The position numbers and the translations under genes are program-made. Source: Phycomyces nitens (Eukaryota; Mucoromycota; Mucoromycetes; Mucorales; Phycomycetaceae). Taken from it: 64,000 bases of DNA. Position 1 is the stretch's first letter, and each line of letters starts with the position of its first letter. Below, in pieces: positions 1 through 12,700 of this stretch. The notes under the pieces are model-generated. The model searched no databases, was not told the DNA's origin, and saw only the letters and a program-made list of their open reading frames with translations. The stretch covers positions 1,054,001-1,118,000 of the forward strand of contig JAHRBC010000007.1 of NCBI GenBank assembly GCA_022702545.1, read 5' to 3'.

Positions 1-221
1 GCACACCTTGTACTTATTTTTCTCTCTAGCCTCGTTTTGGGTGTGATGTATATACATATATATATATATGTATATATATATGTATATATATTTTATTTTC
101 ACTGACATTACGATTATGAACCAAAACATATCCTCGTCAATATATTCCAATTGACCCCTCTTTCTTCTCTTTCTCTTCTTTCCCCAAATCTCTTTCTTGG
201 CATTCTGGACTGTATTGGACA

Positions 222-2141
222 ATGTCTCAAAAGACACTTACTGCTGAACCCACTCATCTGTATAGTCCTAGACCAAAACCACATCGGGTATTAGCATCAC
301 CATCCTTGTCGTCTGAAGAAGATGAAGAAGACTCGGCTCCAGTCTTTCCTATCAAGGGAGAGACCTTGGAGATCATTAATCTTGTTATAGGAGGAGTGGG
401 ACAAACTATTAGCCAGCCCCCTTCTATGCACTCTCAGGAGACGGTTGTGCAAAAGGCATCGACTCCAAGTGAAGTGAATGAGATTCAGCAACAGATCCAC
501 TGCCTGGAATCGCCCTCGGAATCTGACAATGATTCCTTTGTTTCACCTCTACGACCCTCCCACAGCAAACGATCGACCATGGTTTCGATTAGCTCCCTCG
601 CATCAGACAACGCCAACTACGACCTGCTACTGGAGCGGCTCGGTGCACAGGACAGTCCCCATGAGACGTCCACCAGACAGAACTCGCGTGAAGAAGAGAC
701 AGACTGGGGTAAATACGATTCAAACAAATATGTCTTGCAAAATAAAGAAGAAATATTTCATGTAGGCTGAACATATTGCCTTTTACAGAATTCTGGTCCA
801 AAGTCATATCGGACTTTGAAAGTGTCGCCAAATCAGAGCCCAAGATCTTGTCTCTCCATCTTCAGCGCGGTATTCCTCCTTCGTTGCGAGGGATGATATG
901 GCAACTGCTAGCCAAGTCAAAGAGTGATCGTCTTGAGGAAGAGTATCTCCAACTACTGGGCGAAGAGTCAGTCTATGAAAAGGCCATTACCCGAGACCTT
1001 CTCCGGACATTTCCCTATCACCCATACTTTCAAGGCCAGGAGGGCCAGAATGCTCTGTTTAATGTTGTCAAGGCATACTCGCTTTACGATGCTGACGTTG
1101 GCTACTGCCAAGGCCTCTCATTTATTGCCGGACCTCTTTTGCTAAACGTAAGTAGTCCAATTGGTTAAAGTGATTCTAAAGACACATAAAAATGAACCAT
1201 AGATGCCAGAGGAAGAGGCGTTTGGTGTGTTGGTCCAATTGATGACTCGATTCACTCTGCGAGGCCACTTTACTCCCCAGATGGATCTCCTCCACAAGAG
1301 ACTGTACCAGTTGGATGGACTATTGGCAGACACTCTACCCCACATCCACCGCCACTTCCAAGCACAAGGAATACAGTCTGGAATGTATGCTTCCCAATGG
1401 TACATGACCCTGTTTGCCTACAAGTTTCCTCTCGAGGTCGTGTTCCGGATCTACGACACAATCCTGGCCGATGGACTAGATATCCTCCATCGCATAGCCC
1501 TGGCCTTGATCACCAAGAACCAGGCAATCCTGCTGAGCATGGATTTCGAGAGTTTGTTGAACCACCTCAAAGAAGACATGCTGACTGTCTATGAAGACGA
1601 TGTGAATGAGCTTGTCCGTGAGGCCTATGCAATCTCCCTCTCTCCCAAACGACTAGAACGGCTTTCAAAAGAGTATTCAATTGAGCTCATCAAGGCCAAT
1701 TCAGAAGCAGAAATCATAAGCGATCTGCGGCGACAAAACAAAGCCCTGGTTGAAACGGTTCGCCAATTGGAACGCATTACCAAACAGTTGGAGAACGAAC
1801 ATGCGCTGGTCGCCAAGCAACTCCAGGTTTCGAATAGCCAGCATGTCGAGTTACAAGAAACAAATTCTCGGCTGCAACAACAGGTGTTTGACCTAGGACA
1901 TGCCCTAAAGATCCTGCCGACAACAATCGAGAGCCGGGTCCGAGAAGAAATGGAGATCCTGTGCACCAAGAACGGGGCGCTTGTGCAGCGGAATGCAGCC
2001 CTAGAAGACCAGCTGGTGTATATGGAAACCATGGTGATTGATATGAAGGTCAAGTACGCCGAGAGTGAGAATGAAAGAGAGACACTGCAGCAAAGACTCG
2101 CCGACCTGAAGCGATGGATGGTGACCGAGTCCGTATTCTAG
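222..2141 (+). CDS. TBC-domain Rab GTPase-activating protein (Gyp5-like)
   Basis: Three exons: 222-708, 789-1147 and 1203-2141, giving 594 aa. Intron 1 (709-788) is placed so that the junction reads DWEFWSKVISDFE, the conserved entry to Gyp5/EVI5-type TBC domains; reading straight on instead hits a stop. Residues 1-160 are acidic and serine-rich (disordered). The TBC domain follows (about 165-400): GMIWQLL, the arginine-finger motif ITRDLLRTFP and the glutamine-finger motif GYCQG are all present, so dual-finger catalysis (GTP hydrolysis on Rab GTPases of the secretory or endocytic route) is expected. The last 150 residues are a predicted coiled coil rich in Glu, Gln and Leu, as in Gyp5/Gyl1 and EVI5. 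The start is the first ATG after a pyrimidine-rich leader. Family assignment is secure; the precise Rab target is not readable. Confidence 0.9.
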
Positions 2142-2403
2142 GTTTCACACAACTATCCAACCAATCCGGCCTGGCTTTAATTCTTGATTTCAAAAATAAC
2201 ACATAAAAAAAATTAACCTGGCCTTCCTTTTCCCATATACGGTCTTTCACTCACTCCTTCCACCGAGTCAACCCAAAGGAACCTATAGCAAAAGTTTTTA
2301 TTATTTCGATTTTTAGGACCAGGCTAGAGTCTGTTTTTTTTATGTTTATATATAAACACCAAATAAAATATTATTTTTTTCCTTCTTCTTTCTCATCATT
2401 ACC

Positions 2404-3836
2404 ATGTTGTCCCTAAAGATCAACTCACAGGCAGTCTTGGCAGCCTCCCGCCCACTCACCAAGCGATTCTATTCTGCTGCCCAAGAGGTAATCACATAGT
2501 CTGGCCCAACCTGTCCTGACTGTTTAAGAAAGGTCAAGAAGACTGCCCTTTACGATTTCCATGTAAAGCACGGTGGCAAGATGGTCCCCTTTGCTGGATA
2601 TGCCATGCCTGTCCAGTACAGCGGTATGGGTATGCTTGCCTCCCATCTTCATACGCGTGAGAATGCATCTATCTTTGATGTTTCCCATATGCTCCAGACT
2701 AGGTAAATACTATTGGCGGCCATAAGGTACAGCACTGACATCAAAACATCTTTGGTTTTTTTTAGACTTGTTGGTGCTGATCGCAACAAGTTCTTTGAGA
2801 CTCTTGTCGTTGCTGACCTCCACAACCTGCCTGTTGGTCAGGGTACCTTGTCTGTCTTTACCAACGAGCAGGGTGGTATTATTGATGACACTATTATCAT
2901 GCAACAAAAGGACTCTCTTTACGTTGTTTCCAACGCTGGTTGTGCTGATAAGGATCTTGCCCACATTCGCAAGCACTTGGCTGAGTTCCAGAACAAGGGC
3001 GGTGATGTTGATCTCAAGATTATCGACGACCACTCTCTTATTGCCATCCAGGGTCCCAAGGCAGCCGCTGCACTCGAGAGCCTTACCGGTACTTCTCTCC
3101 AGGACTTTGCGTTTATGAACGGTCGCTTTATGGAGATTGCTGGTGTTCCCTGCCACGTTGCCCGCTCTGGTTACACTGGTGAAGATGGTTTCGAAGTAAG
3201 TAAAAAAAAAAGAGAGATCTATTATACAAGAAAATTAAGAGATGAGATTACTCACATCTACTTTCTCCTCTGTCTAGCTCTCTGTCCCTACTCCCGAGAT
3301 CCTCAACATCACCGAGAAACTCCTGGCCCACCCTGCTGTCGAGATGGCTGGTCTGGGTGCCCGTGACAGTCTCCGTCTCGAGGCTGGTCTGTGCCTCTAC
3401 GGCCATGATTTGGATGAGACCACCACCCCAGTCGAGGCTGGTTTGACATGGACCATTCGTAAGTTAAGTCTAATATTGTGAACAAAACTAAGCATGTTTC
3501 CTTGTAGCCAAATCTCGCCGTGAGACTGGCGGCTTCTTGGGTGCCGAGCACATCTTGCCCCAAATCAAGGGCGGTGTATCGCGTCGTCGTGTTGGTCTCT
3601 TTGTCGAGGGTGCCCCTGCTCGTGAGGGTGCCGAGATCCTTAGCAAGGACGGTCAGGTTATCGGCAAGGTAACTTCGGGATGTCCTTCACCATGCCTCAA
3701 GAAGAACGTTGCTATGGGCTACGTCCAGAATGGCTTCCACAAGCGCGGTACTGCCCTGGATGTCAAGGTCAGAAACAGAGTCCAAAAGGCCGAGATCACC
3801 AAGATGCCTTTTGTCGAGGCCAAGTATCACAAATAG
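2404..3836 (+). CDS. GCV1: Aminomethyltransferase, mitochondrial glycine cleavage T-protein
   Basis: Five exons (2404-2487, 2533-2702, 2766-3195, 3278-3458, 3508-3836) give 397 aa, the usual GcvT length. The first about 20 residues are basic and hydroxylated without acids, a mitochondrial targeting peptide. The mature part starts with [20 protein letters not shown], then VQYS and SIFDVSHM, all hallmarks of the folate-binding GcvT domain; the C-terminal barrel carries GGFLGAE and [18 protein letters not shown]. The enzyme transfers the aminomethyl carbon of glycine to tetrahydrofolate in the matrix, together with the P, H and L proteins. Introns of 45, 63, 82 and 49 bp are all GT-AG and keep the frame. 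The codon choice (many C/T-ending, Gly GGT, Arg CGT/CGC) is that of a well-expressed gene. Confidence 0.95.
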
Positions 3837-4650
3837 ATAATCCCCTTGTCAATATATTCTTATCTATCTTGTGTTTTTTTAAAAAAAAGAAGTGTTCATT
3901 AAAATTACATAATCTCCTTATTACCATTCAAAATTATATATTTATATTATTATAAACAACCTTTACGTATAATATTTGTGCCAAACATGATGGAATAAGC
4001 TATTTGGTGAATGGTTGATCCAATTACTTTGAAATTAGCAGTAGATTAAAGGGAGTCTCCAGGTCAAAAGGGATTTATTTTGTTTTATTTTATTTAAAAA
4101 AAAGGAAGAAGACATGGTGGCTGTGTAGACAATTATAATAATAAAAAAGAATTAAAGTTGAATAATCCAAAGACTATAATGCAGTCTAATTCTCAATACG
4201 ACTTGGGTCTTTTAATGGCATGGCATCCATAGTCATGTCTATACATGTATTCTATGATTATCTATTGTATAAAGTGCCAAATGGATTCTTATTGGGTCAA
4301 CTAGTCCTACAATGGGCTCTTGTGAAAAGAAAAGAAAAGAAAAAAAAGGGTGCCCAACAAGAGGAAAACCTTTACACTTTTGGCTTTCAAATCTTTGGCA
4401 TTGCAGCCACGAAATTTACCAGAGGCTTGATTGCCAATAAGCCATAGAAACCGTATTTTTACAAATGTGGCTTTATAGTTTTATATAAAAGTAGCATTGT
4501 GCCTCAACGTGCCTCAACATACCCAAAGGACCCATCTATTCCTGTTTGCTCTTGACCACAGTCTAAGCCAGTCCTGACTTTTGAAAGTCTCTCTCTTTTA
4601 GAGAGGGCCATGGCTGAAGAAACATATCCTTGCTGAAGCCATCTCGACCG
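3837..4650 (+). other. Intergenic, no gene recognised
   Basis: AT-rich sequence between GCV1 and the Kre9-like gene. A 75-codon open stretch at 4220-4447 has biased lysine and hydrophobic content, no recognisable domain and no splice context, so I do not call it a gene. Homopolymer A and T tracts are frequent. Confidence 0.6.
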
Positions 4651-4658
4651 TATAAATA
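4651..4658 (+). promoter_or_regulatory. TATA box of the Kre9-like secreted protein gene
   Basis: TATAAATA lies 57 bp before the ATG at 4708, a spacing compatible with a transcription start about 30 bp downstream and a short leader. Confidence 0.55.
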
Positions 4659-4707
4659 GCAGCAGAAAAGTGAAATACTTTTTTTATATATTCCATACCC
4701 TCTAAAC

Positions 4708-5184
4708 ATGAAGCTTCTACTCTCCATCGTCTTTTGTCTTTTGGTTACTGTCGTGTTTGGCGCTCCAGTGCCTCCATCAACAGGAAATGACAGCACAAGC
4801 ATCAAAATCAACTCTCCCCACCCAGGAGCCGTATGGGATGCTGGATCCTTTCAACTTATTGACTGGAAGAATCCTGTAGATCATGATCCTCTTTACACCA
4901 TTACTCTCTACAGAGGAAATACGGCGCCATATGCATACGAGCGAGTACTAGTCAAGGATATTTCGGCAGACCTAGAGTTTGCGAGAATACATGTACCAAA
5001 GGATGCCACTCCCGCAACTGACTATTGGATCAAAATCAGTTCAGGAAACCTTGAGAGTCATGTCAAGAATCTGTCCATAAAGGCTGCCGATTCGACTAGC
5101 TCTTCAGAATCGTCCAACTATCCTACTTCAGAGGAGTTGAAAAAGATTAGCGAGCTTCCGTTGTATGGCAAAGATGGACTCTAG
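4708..5184 (+). CDS. Small secreted Kre9/KNH-like Ig-fold protein
   Basis: A single-exon gene of 158 aa. Residues 1-19 form a clear signal peptide ending VVFGA, followed by a Pro/Thr/Ser spacer. The segment IKINSPHPGAVWDAGSF with IDWKNP and the spacing of the following beta strands match the N-terminal Ig-like domain of Kre9/KNH and of Ser/Thr-rich GPI-anchored proteins (Pfam PF10342). The C-terminus has a short Ser-rich stretch but no hydrophobic tail, so it should be secreted or wall-associated rather than GPI-anchored. Family members influence beta-glucan assembly or are abundant surface proteins of unknown role; the exact function here is inferred only from the fold. A TATA box lies 57 bp upstream. 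Confidence 0.8.
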   Translation: MKLLLSIVFCLLVTVVFGAPVPPSTGNDSTSIKINSPHPGAVWDAGSFQLIDWKNPVDHDPLYTITLYRGNTAPYAYERVLVKDISADLEFARIHVPKDATPATDYWIKISSGNLESHVKNLSIKAADSTSSSESSNYPTSEELKKISELPLYGKDGL

Positions 5185-5470
5185 GTAGAAATGATTTTGT
5201 GTTTAGTATAAAATAAAATAAAATAAAAGAAGTTGACGATGATCGAGTATTTTTTGTACAAATAATCTCCAAAGTACAAAATAGCCATGGTACAATATTG
5301 TACAGAATATTTTATTTTATTTTTTTGAGGGCGTACCAAGCAAAAATGTTCAAATCAGACCCACCGTCACTTTAAAGCCACATGGACCAGTTGATTTGAT
5401 TTGAATTGATTTGATTTTTTGGTTTTCTGGTTTTCACAAGCATCCTTTCTTGTTTTTTATTTTTACTACG

Positions 5471-6341
5471 ATGCTTGCCGACGAAAGAGAAGAGACTTTA
5501 CGCGAAGTGGCTGCACTCGGCAACCCAAAGGCTGTTCATCACTTTATTCATGCCGGAGTCAATATTAATTCTCAAAACAAGATAAACGGATGGTAATCAT
5601 AATGATCCAGCTCTTCTCATCTCTAAACTGGCCCATGTCTCCATTGTATCCTCTTTAACTTTTACGCAGAAAAGGACGGCGCTGCATTGGGCTGCCCACA
5701 GAGGTCATGAGAACGTTGTACGGATGCTGTTGGCCAATGGAGCAAACCCCAATGTCGAAACCTCCAAAGGACAAAAGGCGTATATCTTGGCTCAAAAATA
5801 CCCCAACGTGGCTGAACTGTTGAAGCCAAACAGTGTTGAACAGACCGAGGCTGCTGCAGAACCTGAGTTGCCTATTTTGCCAGCATATATGCAGAATCCA
5901 GATCTTCAAAAGACATGGCTCCATCCCGATGAGTTTTCGGAAAACAGGGTCGAGAATGTAGTACGAAAGCAGGCAGCAGAAGAAGCCTTGACCAACCCAA
6001 CCCCACCTGTTGAGCAACCAAAAGACGATGTCTTGGAAGAGAGAGAGGTCCTGGTCTATCGTCAGAACCGTCTGGACGAATCACTTTTGGGATCTGTGTT
6101 TGTAAAGAACGAGACGATTGACAGAGTAGTAGAGAACATCAAAGAGGTAGGTCAAGGGTGTTTGGGTAAACTGGATATTCAATCTTCATGACAGGAGCTC
6201 GATGGTCTGCCCGACAACTTTTGCTTGTCTCGCCACAACGGAAAGGTATCGATCCCAATCAGCTCAAAGCAGATGAACAAGAACTTGCTGGATATCTTTC
6301 GAAGTGAACAAGATGTTATTGTCATAATTCCTACACCCTAA
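5471..6341 (+). CDS. Ankyrin-repeat protein resembling ANKRD40
   Basis: Three exons (5471-5592, 5675-6146, 6195-6341) encode 246 aa. The junction across intron 1 restores NKINGWTALHWAAHRGHE, a canonical ankyrin repeat; two repeats cover about residues 8-75 (LREVAALGNPKAVHHFIHAG, then VVRMLLANGANPN). A Pro/Glu-rich linker contains LPILPAYMQNP, similar to the short motif after the ankyrin repeats in animal ANKRD40. The C-terminal about 80 residues (LVYRQNRLDESLLGSVFVK through VIVIIP) look like a small beta-grasp domain, as in ANKRD40. Introns of 82 and 48 bp. The molecular role of ANKRD40 proteins is poorly known; protein-protein interaction is the safe statement. Confidence 0.75.
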
Positions 6342-6537
6342 AGTTACACCATCTAGAAGCCTGTTTTACACCCCCAAAAAAATATTAATGACCCAGCCTT
6401 ATCTCCAACTCAGCAAAGCCTTGATCTATGTATCTTTGGGCCAGACACATGCTCTAGAGGTTGATAAGGACTGTCTTTACTGTTACATTACAATCGCTTT
6501 CCTTTTTTGCCTCTTGTTCTTTTTTATTCTCTTTGCA

Positions 6538-9275
6538 ATGCTAGCAGTTGGCTATCCATCAGATCCTCCAAAAGGACGTATTATCAATGTCACCCATCAA
6601 GTGCCCTGTGAAATCGCCCAGCGAAATGTAGCTCCCAATCAGCCAATGTGGGAATTGAGTCCCAGAAGAGGTCATGGTGCAATGTATGGAGGAGTCCAAT
6701 CACTCGAGACAGACTGGGAAACGGTCTATATTGGCTGGACTGGGCAGATGTACCGTCCAGCCTCACCCGAATCCACCCAAATGACACTCATTACTGCTCT
6801 TGGAGAAGAGGAGAAACAGTCATTGGTACATGAGTTGAAGAACCTCAACTGCATTCCTCTCTTTCTTGACAGCGACAGTGTGTTTGGCCACTATGATGGC
6901 TATTGTAAAACCAGTACGTTGAGTCGGTCTCTTTTTTTTTGTAACAAGACTACCTTTCAACTCGAATGAAGGATAAGACGATATCAATCCTCGGTTCCTC
7001 GACCATAGTGCTCTGGCCATTATTTCATTATATAATCTGGGATAACGCCACCGACGGACGCCTTGAACGTCAACAGTGGGACACCTTCTCGTCTGTAAAC
7101 CAGCTTTATGCCGACAGGGTGGTTGAGAATTATCAAGAAGGAGATGTTGGTAGGTTCTGTTACTATGATTATTTGCACAAGAAAACTAGATCCATGATTT
7201 CAAGTATGGGTGCACGACTACCATTTGCTTCTTGTGCCTGCAATGGTACGGGCAAGACTCCCCAAGGCTCGCATTGGCCTCTTTGTTCATTCGCCCTTTC
7301 CAAGTTCCGAGATCTTTAGATGCTTGCCTAGTAAGTAAGATGGGGAAAGCCAAGTTCATGAGATTGACTTTAGCAGAGCGACAGCAAGTACTCAAAGGAA
7401 TGCTTGGAGCCAATCTGGTGGGATTTCAGGTACACAAGAAACAATTTTCTTGTCCAAGGTTCTTGATTGACCCTGTTTTGTTTTATGATTTAATAGACAT
7501 ATGCATACGCACGCCATTTCATTTCAACATGTACTCGTGTTCTTGGATACGAATCAACTCCAGAAGGCGTTGATCGTGGGGATGGCCATTTCTGCCATGT
7601 CGGGACATTTCCTATTGGAATTGATACCGAAAGTGTAGATGCCAGGTTCAGAGATCCAGAAGTGATGGCAAAAGTAAAGGCCATTACGGACATGTATCCA
7701 GGAAAGAAGATTCTGGTAGGCAGAGACAAGCTAGATCTTGTCAAGGGTGTATTGCAAAAGCTGGCAGCCTTTGAAAAGTTCTTGCTCGACTATCCTGAAT
7801 GGAGAAACAAGGTAAGGGATATAAAGTATTCGCTTGGATTCAAACAGGTTGTTAGGTTGTTCTTATCCAATTGACCGATGGAAGCACCCACACAATGGAG
7901 CGGGAGGTGACAGAGCTTATAGCCCGTATAAACGGAACATATGGATGTATTGAAGGTGCTGCAGTATACCATTACCACCATCCAATCCAGGTAGACGAGT
8001 ACTATGCTCTTCTCTCTGCTGCACATGTGGCCTTGGTTACTTCTGGTAGAGATGGCATGAATACCACTAGTCTAGAGTATGTAATGTGTCAGCAAGAAAG
8101 ACATGGCCAGTTGATTCTGTCTGAACTCATGGGAGCAGCTGGTTCCATGAGCTCTGCACTGATGGTCAACCCCTGGGACTATGCTGGCTTGGCAAAGGCT
8201 ATAAACGACGCTCTTCTCATGTCAGAAGAAGAAAAGTCGTACCGCCACAAGGTAAGCAATACATATATCCAACCTTGTGCTGACTTTTATTCGGCAGCAA
8301 CTCTTGAAACACGTCAAATCCCATACGGCTTCTTTCTGGGCCAGGTCTTTTGTAAAGATGTTGATGGAATCGGTTGAATTGTCGGAGAAATCCAGCTACA
8401 CTCCTCTCTTGAAAACAGAATGGCTAACACAATGCTACCAGTCAGCTACAAAACGCCTGTTGTGCTTTGACTATGAGGTAACAAAAAAAGAGCATGATAA
8501 CTAGAGTCGTTTGTCAGTCCCCAGTATCTCATGGAATATATAATACTAGGGTACACTCACGCCTTTACGCAAGATGTATGGTCTGGCCCTTCCTTCAAAA
8601 AACACGCTCGAGACACTTGAGAAATTGTGCAAAGATCCAAGAAATGAAGTATGGATTATCTCTGGTCGTGATGAATCCACTCTTGACTACTTGCTGGGAA
8701 ATATTGCCGGTCTTGGGCTTAGTGCAGAACATGGAAGCTTTATGAAATACCCAAACACCAAGAAATGGATCAATACCACAGAGCATCTTGACATGAGCTG
8801 GAAACACGACGTTGTGGAAATATTTACGTATTATTCCGAACGTACCGCAGGCAGCTTTATTGAACATAAACGGAGCTCGGTTACATGGGACTATAGATTA
8901 GCAGATCCACAATATGGGTTATTTCAGGCAAAAGAATGCCAGAACCATTTGGAGCAAGCCATTCTCTCCAAGATGCCTATTGACGTGGTGGTAGGAAAGA
9001 AAAACCTAGAGGTTCACCCAACGTCTGTCAACAAGGGCCAGATTGTCAAGCGACTTCTTGCTTCCAATCAAGACCTGGACTTTGTAATGTGCTGTGGAGA
9101 TGACAAGACGGACGAAGACATGTTCAAGGCGCTCAAAAAGTTTGATATGGACGAACAGTGGACATTCTCGGTAAAGATTGGGACTGAAAACAAAAAGACG
9201 TTGGCCCTGTGGCATCTACCGACCACACAGGATTTGATCCATTCGCTAAATGCAATGGTTACATGTAGTATCTAA
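6538..9275 (+). CDS. TPS2: Trehalose-6-phosphate phosphatase with N-terminal GT20 domain (Tps2 type)
   Basis: Eight exons (6538-6913, 7009-7149, 7205-7330, 7374-7429, 7497-7811, 7856-8251, 8298-8477, 8550-9275) give 771 aa. The GT20 part contains MLWPLFHY, VWVHDYHLLLVPAMVRARLP, GLFVHSPFPSSEIFRCLP and SGRDGMNTTSLEYV. The UDP-phosphate motif reads GRDKLDLVKG, with Lys where catalytic TPS enzymes have Arg (DRLD), as in Tps2-type proteins, so this domain is probably non-catalytic. The C-terminal HAD phosphatase domain (from about residue 526) has FDYEGTLTP, VWIISGRDES, LSAEHG and GDDKTDEDMF. The second Asp of motif I (normally DYDGT) is Glu here, formed at the exon 7 end. The enzyme dephosphorylates trehalose-6-phosphate in stress and spore metabolism. 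ATG 6538 is chosen because the longer frame upstream only adds a Phe/Leu-rich stretch from the pyrimidine leader. Confidence 0.88.
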
Positions 9276-9789
9276 AAAAAAGGCCCACTCTTTTTTTTTA
9301 ATTATCATTATTATTATTATTAAAGCAGTACATTTTTTTGACACCTTTACTGGTTGACTAGAACCTTGGCTGTCTGGGGGGAGGGTTTCCATAAATCTTG
9401 GATTCAAAAATCATCCCTACTATTTTCAGTATCGTATATTGTATAGCTTTGGGGATCTGTCTTGTACAATCAACTGAAATACTACTGTACGAGTAGCTAA
9501 TAAATAGAGTTGAATCAAAACCTACCGCCAACAAAAAGAGTTTAGGTAACCTTTATGATTTCAAATACAACCCTTGAAGAATGCTTCCTGATTCTTTCCC
9601 CCACCACCATTGTAAGAATAATATACAATATCTGGAATAATTGTCAATTTGTCAATTGGCTTATTTGTAATTCGTTCTTCATTCTCTTGGACCTCGATCT
9701 CTTCTTCTCAAAAATATCAATCGATTCAAGCCTTGAGTCTCTTTACACACATTCATTCAGACGGCGGAAAAACTAGAGAATACAAGAGA
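9276..9789 (+). other. Intergenic region and chitin synthase leader
   Basis: Short AT-rich spacer with homopolymer T and (ATT)n tracts just after the Tps2 stop. An open frame continues upstream of the chitin synthase ATG but begins in low-complexity sequence and shows no conserved residues, so it is read as 5' leader. Confidence 0.55.
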
Positions 9790-12700
9790 ATGCCAGCCAA
9801 GGAAAATGACGCTGAAAATGCAATGTCAGAAAATATTCCCCCACGGGTCCCATTGTCCCCTCAAATTACCAGTGTACCACCACAGTCCACTGCATCAATC
9901 GCGGAGTCAGTACCACGACATGAAGACATTCGCAGAGCACGGTATATCTCCATGGCAACCACAACCGAAAAGCTGAAACCAGAAGACCAAAAAAAAAAAA
10001 AGGAAAAAAAGGCGCCAAGAGGGTGCTGGACGATTGCTAGTTGGGTGTTCACTTGGTGGGCACCTTCATTTATGTTAAAGACATTTGGTATGTCCCACTC
10101 CCAACACTCGTATTTATAATCATGCTTTGTATTCAGGCCTAAAGGACCCGCAAACTCAACAAGCATGGCGTGAGAAGGTGGCACTTGTTCAAGTCATTGC
10201 TCTACTTTGTGCCAGTGTTGGCTTCTTGACTTTTGGGTTCAATGCTGCCGTATGTGGACTACAGCCCAACCGTATCCGGCCCACAGGCGTTTCAGGAGAC
10301 CAGATTGTTATATCCGGGCGTGCCTTTGACCTCGAGTCGTTTCGACATCCCACACCCTTTCCAAATATGCCTGGATCAGGAGACCTCCGAGAACTCGGAT
10401 TTGGTGGCAGGGACTTGTCGTTTATGTTTCAAATAGTGAATTATAACTGCAAAGGAATATTTAAGCCTATTCTTCAGGATGACGCTGATGGCAACGTGGT
10501 AAACTACTTTCCATGTGTAACTATAGATCGCTACCACCCCCAAGTCAATGGCACAGATAACCCCATTCGCGAAGGCTGCCATGTAAGCCCAGATTCAAGA
10601 ACTGCCCTTCGAGATCTAGATATCGTCGGCGACGTTTATTACAACTGGACCGATCTACAGCAGCCAGGCACAAGTCTGATTGCATTTAATGGGTAAACTG
10701 GATACATTTAATAGTCTTTAGCTCACACTAAGCTTTCTTTAGAAACGTCTTGGATTTAACTCGCCTAAGATACCTGACGCCCAATGTCCCGTTGCCACTC
10801 CAAGTCGCGCGAATTGTTGGACCTGGCAGCGCATTTATCGGCAGAGACGCTACATACTGGCTTAGTACGACTGCCGATCGACTACAGATTGGAAAATGTC
10901 TGACTGATATTCTCAAGGTCGGGGTACTCGACACACGCTCAACTGGCTGTATCATTTCTGATATCGTTCTCTGGGTGTCACTTGCGGTCATTCTTGGTGT
11001 TGTCTTTATTCGGTTTTTCTTGGCATTGGTCTTTGGATGGTTTGTGTCATGGAAATTGGGTAGTATTCGAGAAGAGACGGTTGAGGAGAGAAAGGCGCGT
11101 CGCGAGGCAATCTTACAGTGGGAAATGAACAACACTGAACAGATGCACTACCCAAGAAGCCGTAGTATTGCGTCTATCCAAGACAACCATATGAACGAAT
11201 CCCTTCGCATGCGGTTTAACAATGAAAGTTTGGGAGTCAATGGATCTTCTATTTCCATCGGCCAGAGTGGAATAGGAAACTCACTCGAGGGCAGCAATTT
11301 GAGCATATCTGGAAACGGAGCCGCTCTGCCTGCCATTTCATCCCAAAAGAACAAGCGAAGATTCTTTCCGACAACTTCACGCTTTACACCCCAAAACTCG
11401 CCTGGATATTCGAAAGCCAACGTATTCGACGTGAGATCTGCAAGTACGGACGGGCTTGGACGACGTACAGGCAGCCGACCTTCCTCTCCTTCCAATATTA
11501 CCCACTCATTTGCGTCGCATATTCATTCAAATCTCGACAGTGCAAACATGTCTCAAGATGCGTCCATGGCAGAAATTGAGACCGAGAATACCTACAATTT
11601 CAATTTTGAACTTATTCACACATTCATGGTCGTGACATGCTACTCTGAAGGTGAAGAGGGTTTACGTACCACCCTTGATTCACTTGCCAATACAGACTAC
11701 CCTGTATCGCACAAGATGCTATTGGTAATTTGCGATGGAATCATTACTGGCTCAGGAAATGAACTGTCTACCCCTGATACGGTTCTGTCAATGATGAAGG
11801 ATGATATTGTTCCGCGAGACCAAGTCAGACCTGCGTCTTATGTGGCTATTGCAGATGGCATGAAGCGACATAATATGGCAAAGGTTTATGCAGGCTACTA
11901 CAGCTATAATGATGATCCATCCAAAGGTGCTGGTGTAAAGCCGCCAGAAGAGCAGCAGCGAGTGCCAATGGTGGTCATTGTTAAATGCGGCACTGAGGCC
12001 GAGTCTACGGATAAAAAGCCAGGAAACAGAGGAAAGAGAGACAGCCAGGTGATTCTGATGAATGCAATGCAAAAGATCTATTATGGAGAGCGCATGTGTG
12101 ATCTAGAGTTCCAGTTCTGCAAGGCTATTATGAAGCTTACTGGCAGACATCCCTCTTGCTTTGAGACTTGCCTCATGGTAAATAATAAATCCCAAAGGCT
12201 TGTTTACCAACGATTGTTTATAGGTGGACGCGGATACCAAAGTATACCCTGATTCATTGGCACGAATGATTGCCTGTATGTCGCGCGATCCGTACATTAT
12301 GGGACTCTGTGGAGAGACAAAGATTGCAAACAAGAGCGATAGTTGGGTTACTGCTATACAAGGCAAGACGAAATAATGTTTGATTGGCTTTTCTTTTTAC
12401 TTACTTACTTATTTACTCATTCCTTTTTGATCTGATAGTATTTGAATACTATATATCTCACCACATGAGCAAGGCATTTGAATCAATATTCGGTGGTGTT
12501 ACATGTCTCCCTGGGTGCTTTTGCATGTACCGCATTATTGCACCCAAAGGAGATCGGTATGTGCCAATAATCTGTGCAACAGATATTGTAGAGATGTACT
12601 GTGAAAATGTCGTTGATACTCTCCACAAAAAGAACCTCTTGTTGCTTGGAGAGGATCGATATCTGACCACACTTATGCTCCGGACATTTCCAAAACGCAA

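Noticed and set aside
4220..4447. 75-codon open frame between GCV1 and the Kre9-like gene
   Set aside because: Lysine-rich, crosses an A-rich run, no domain or promoter.
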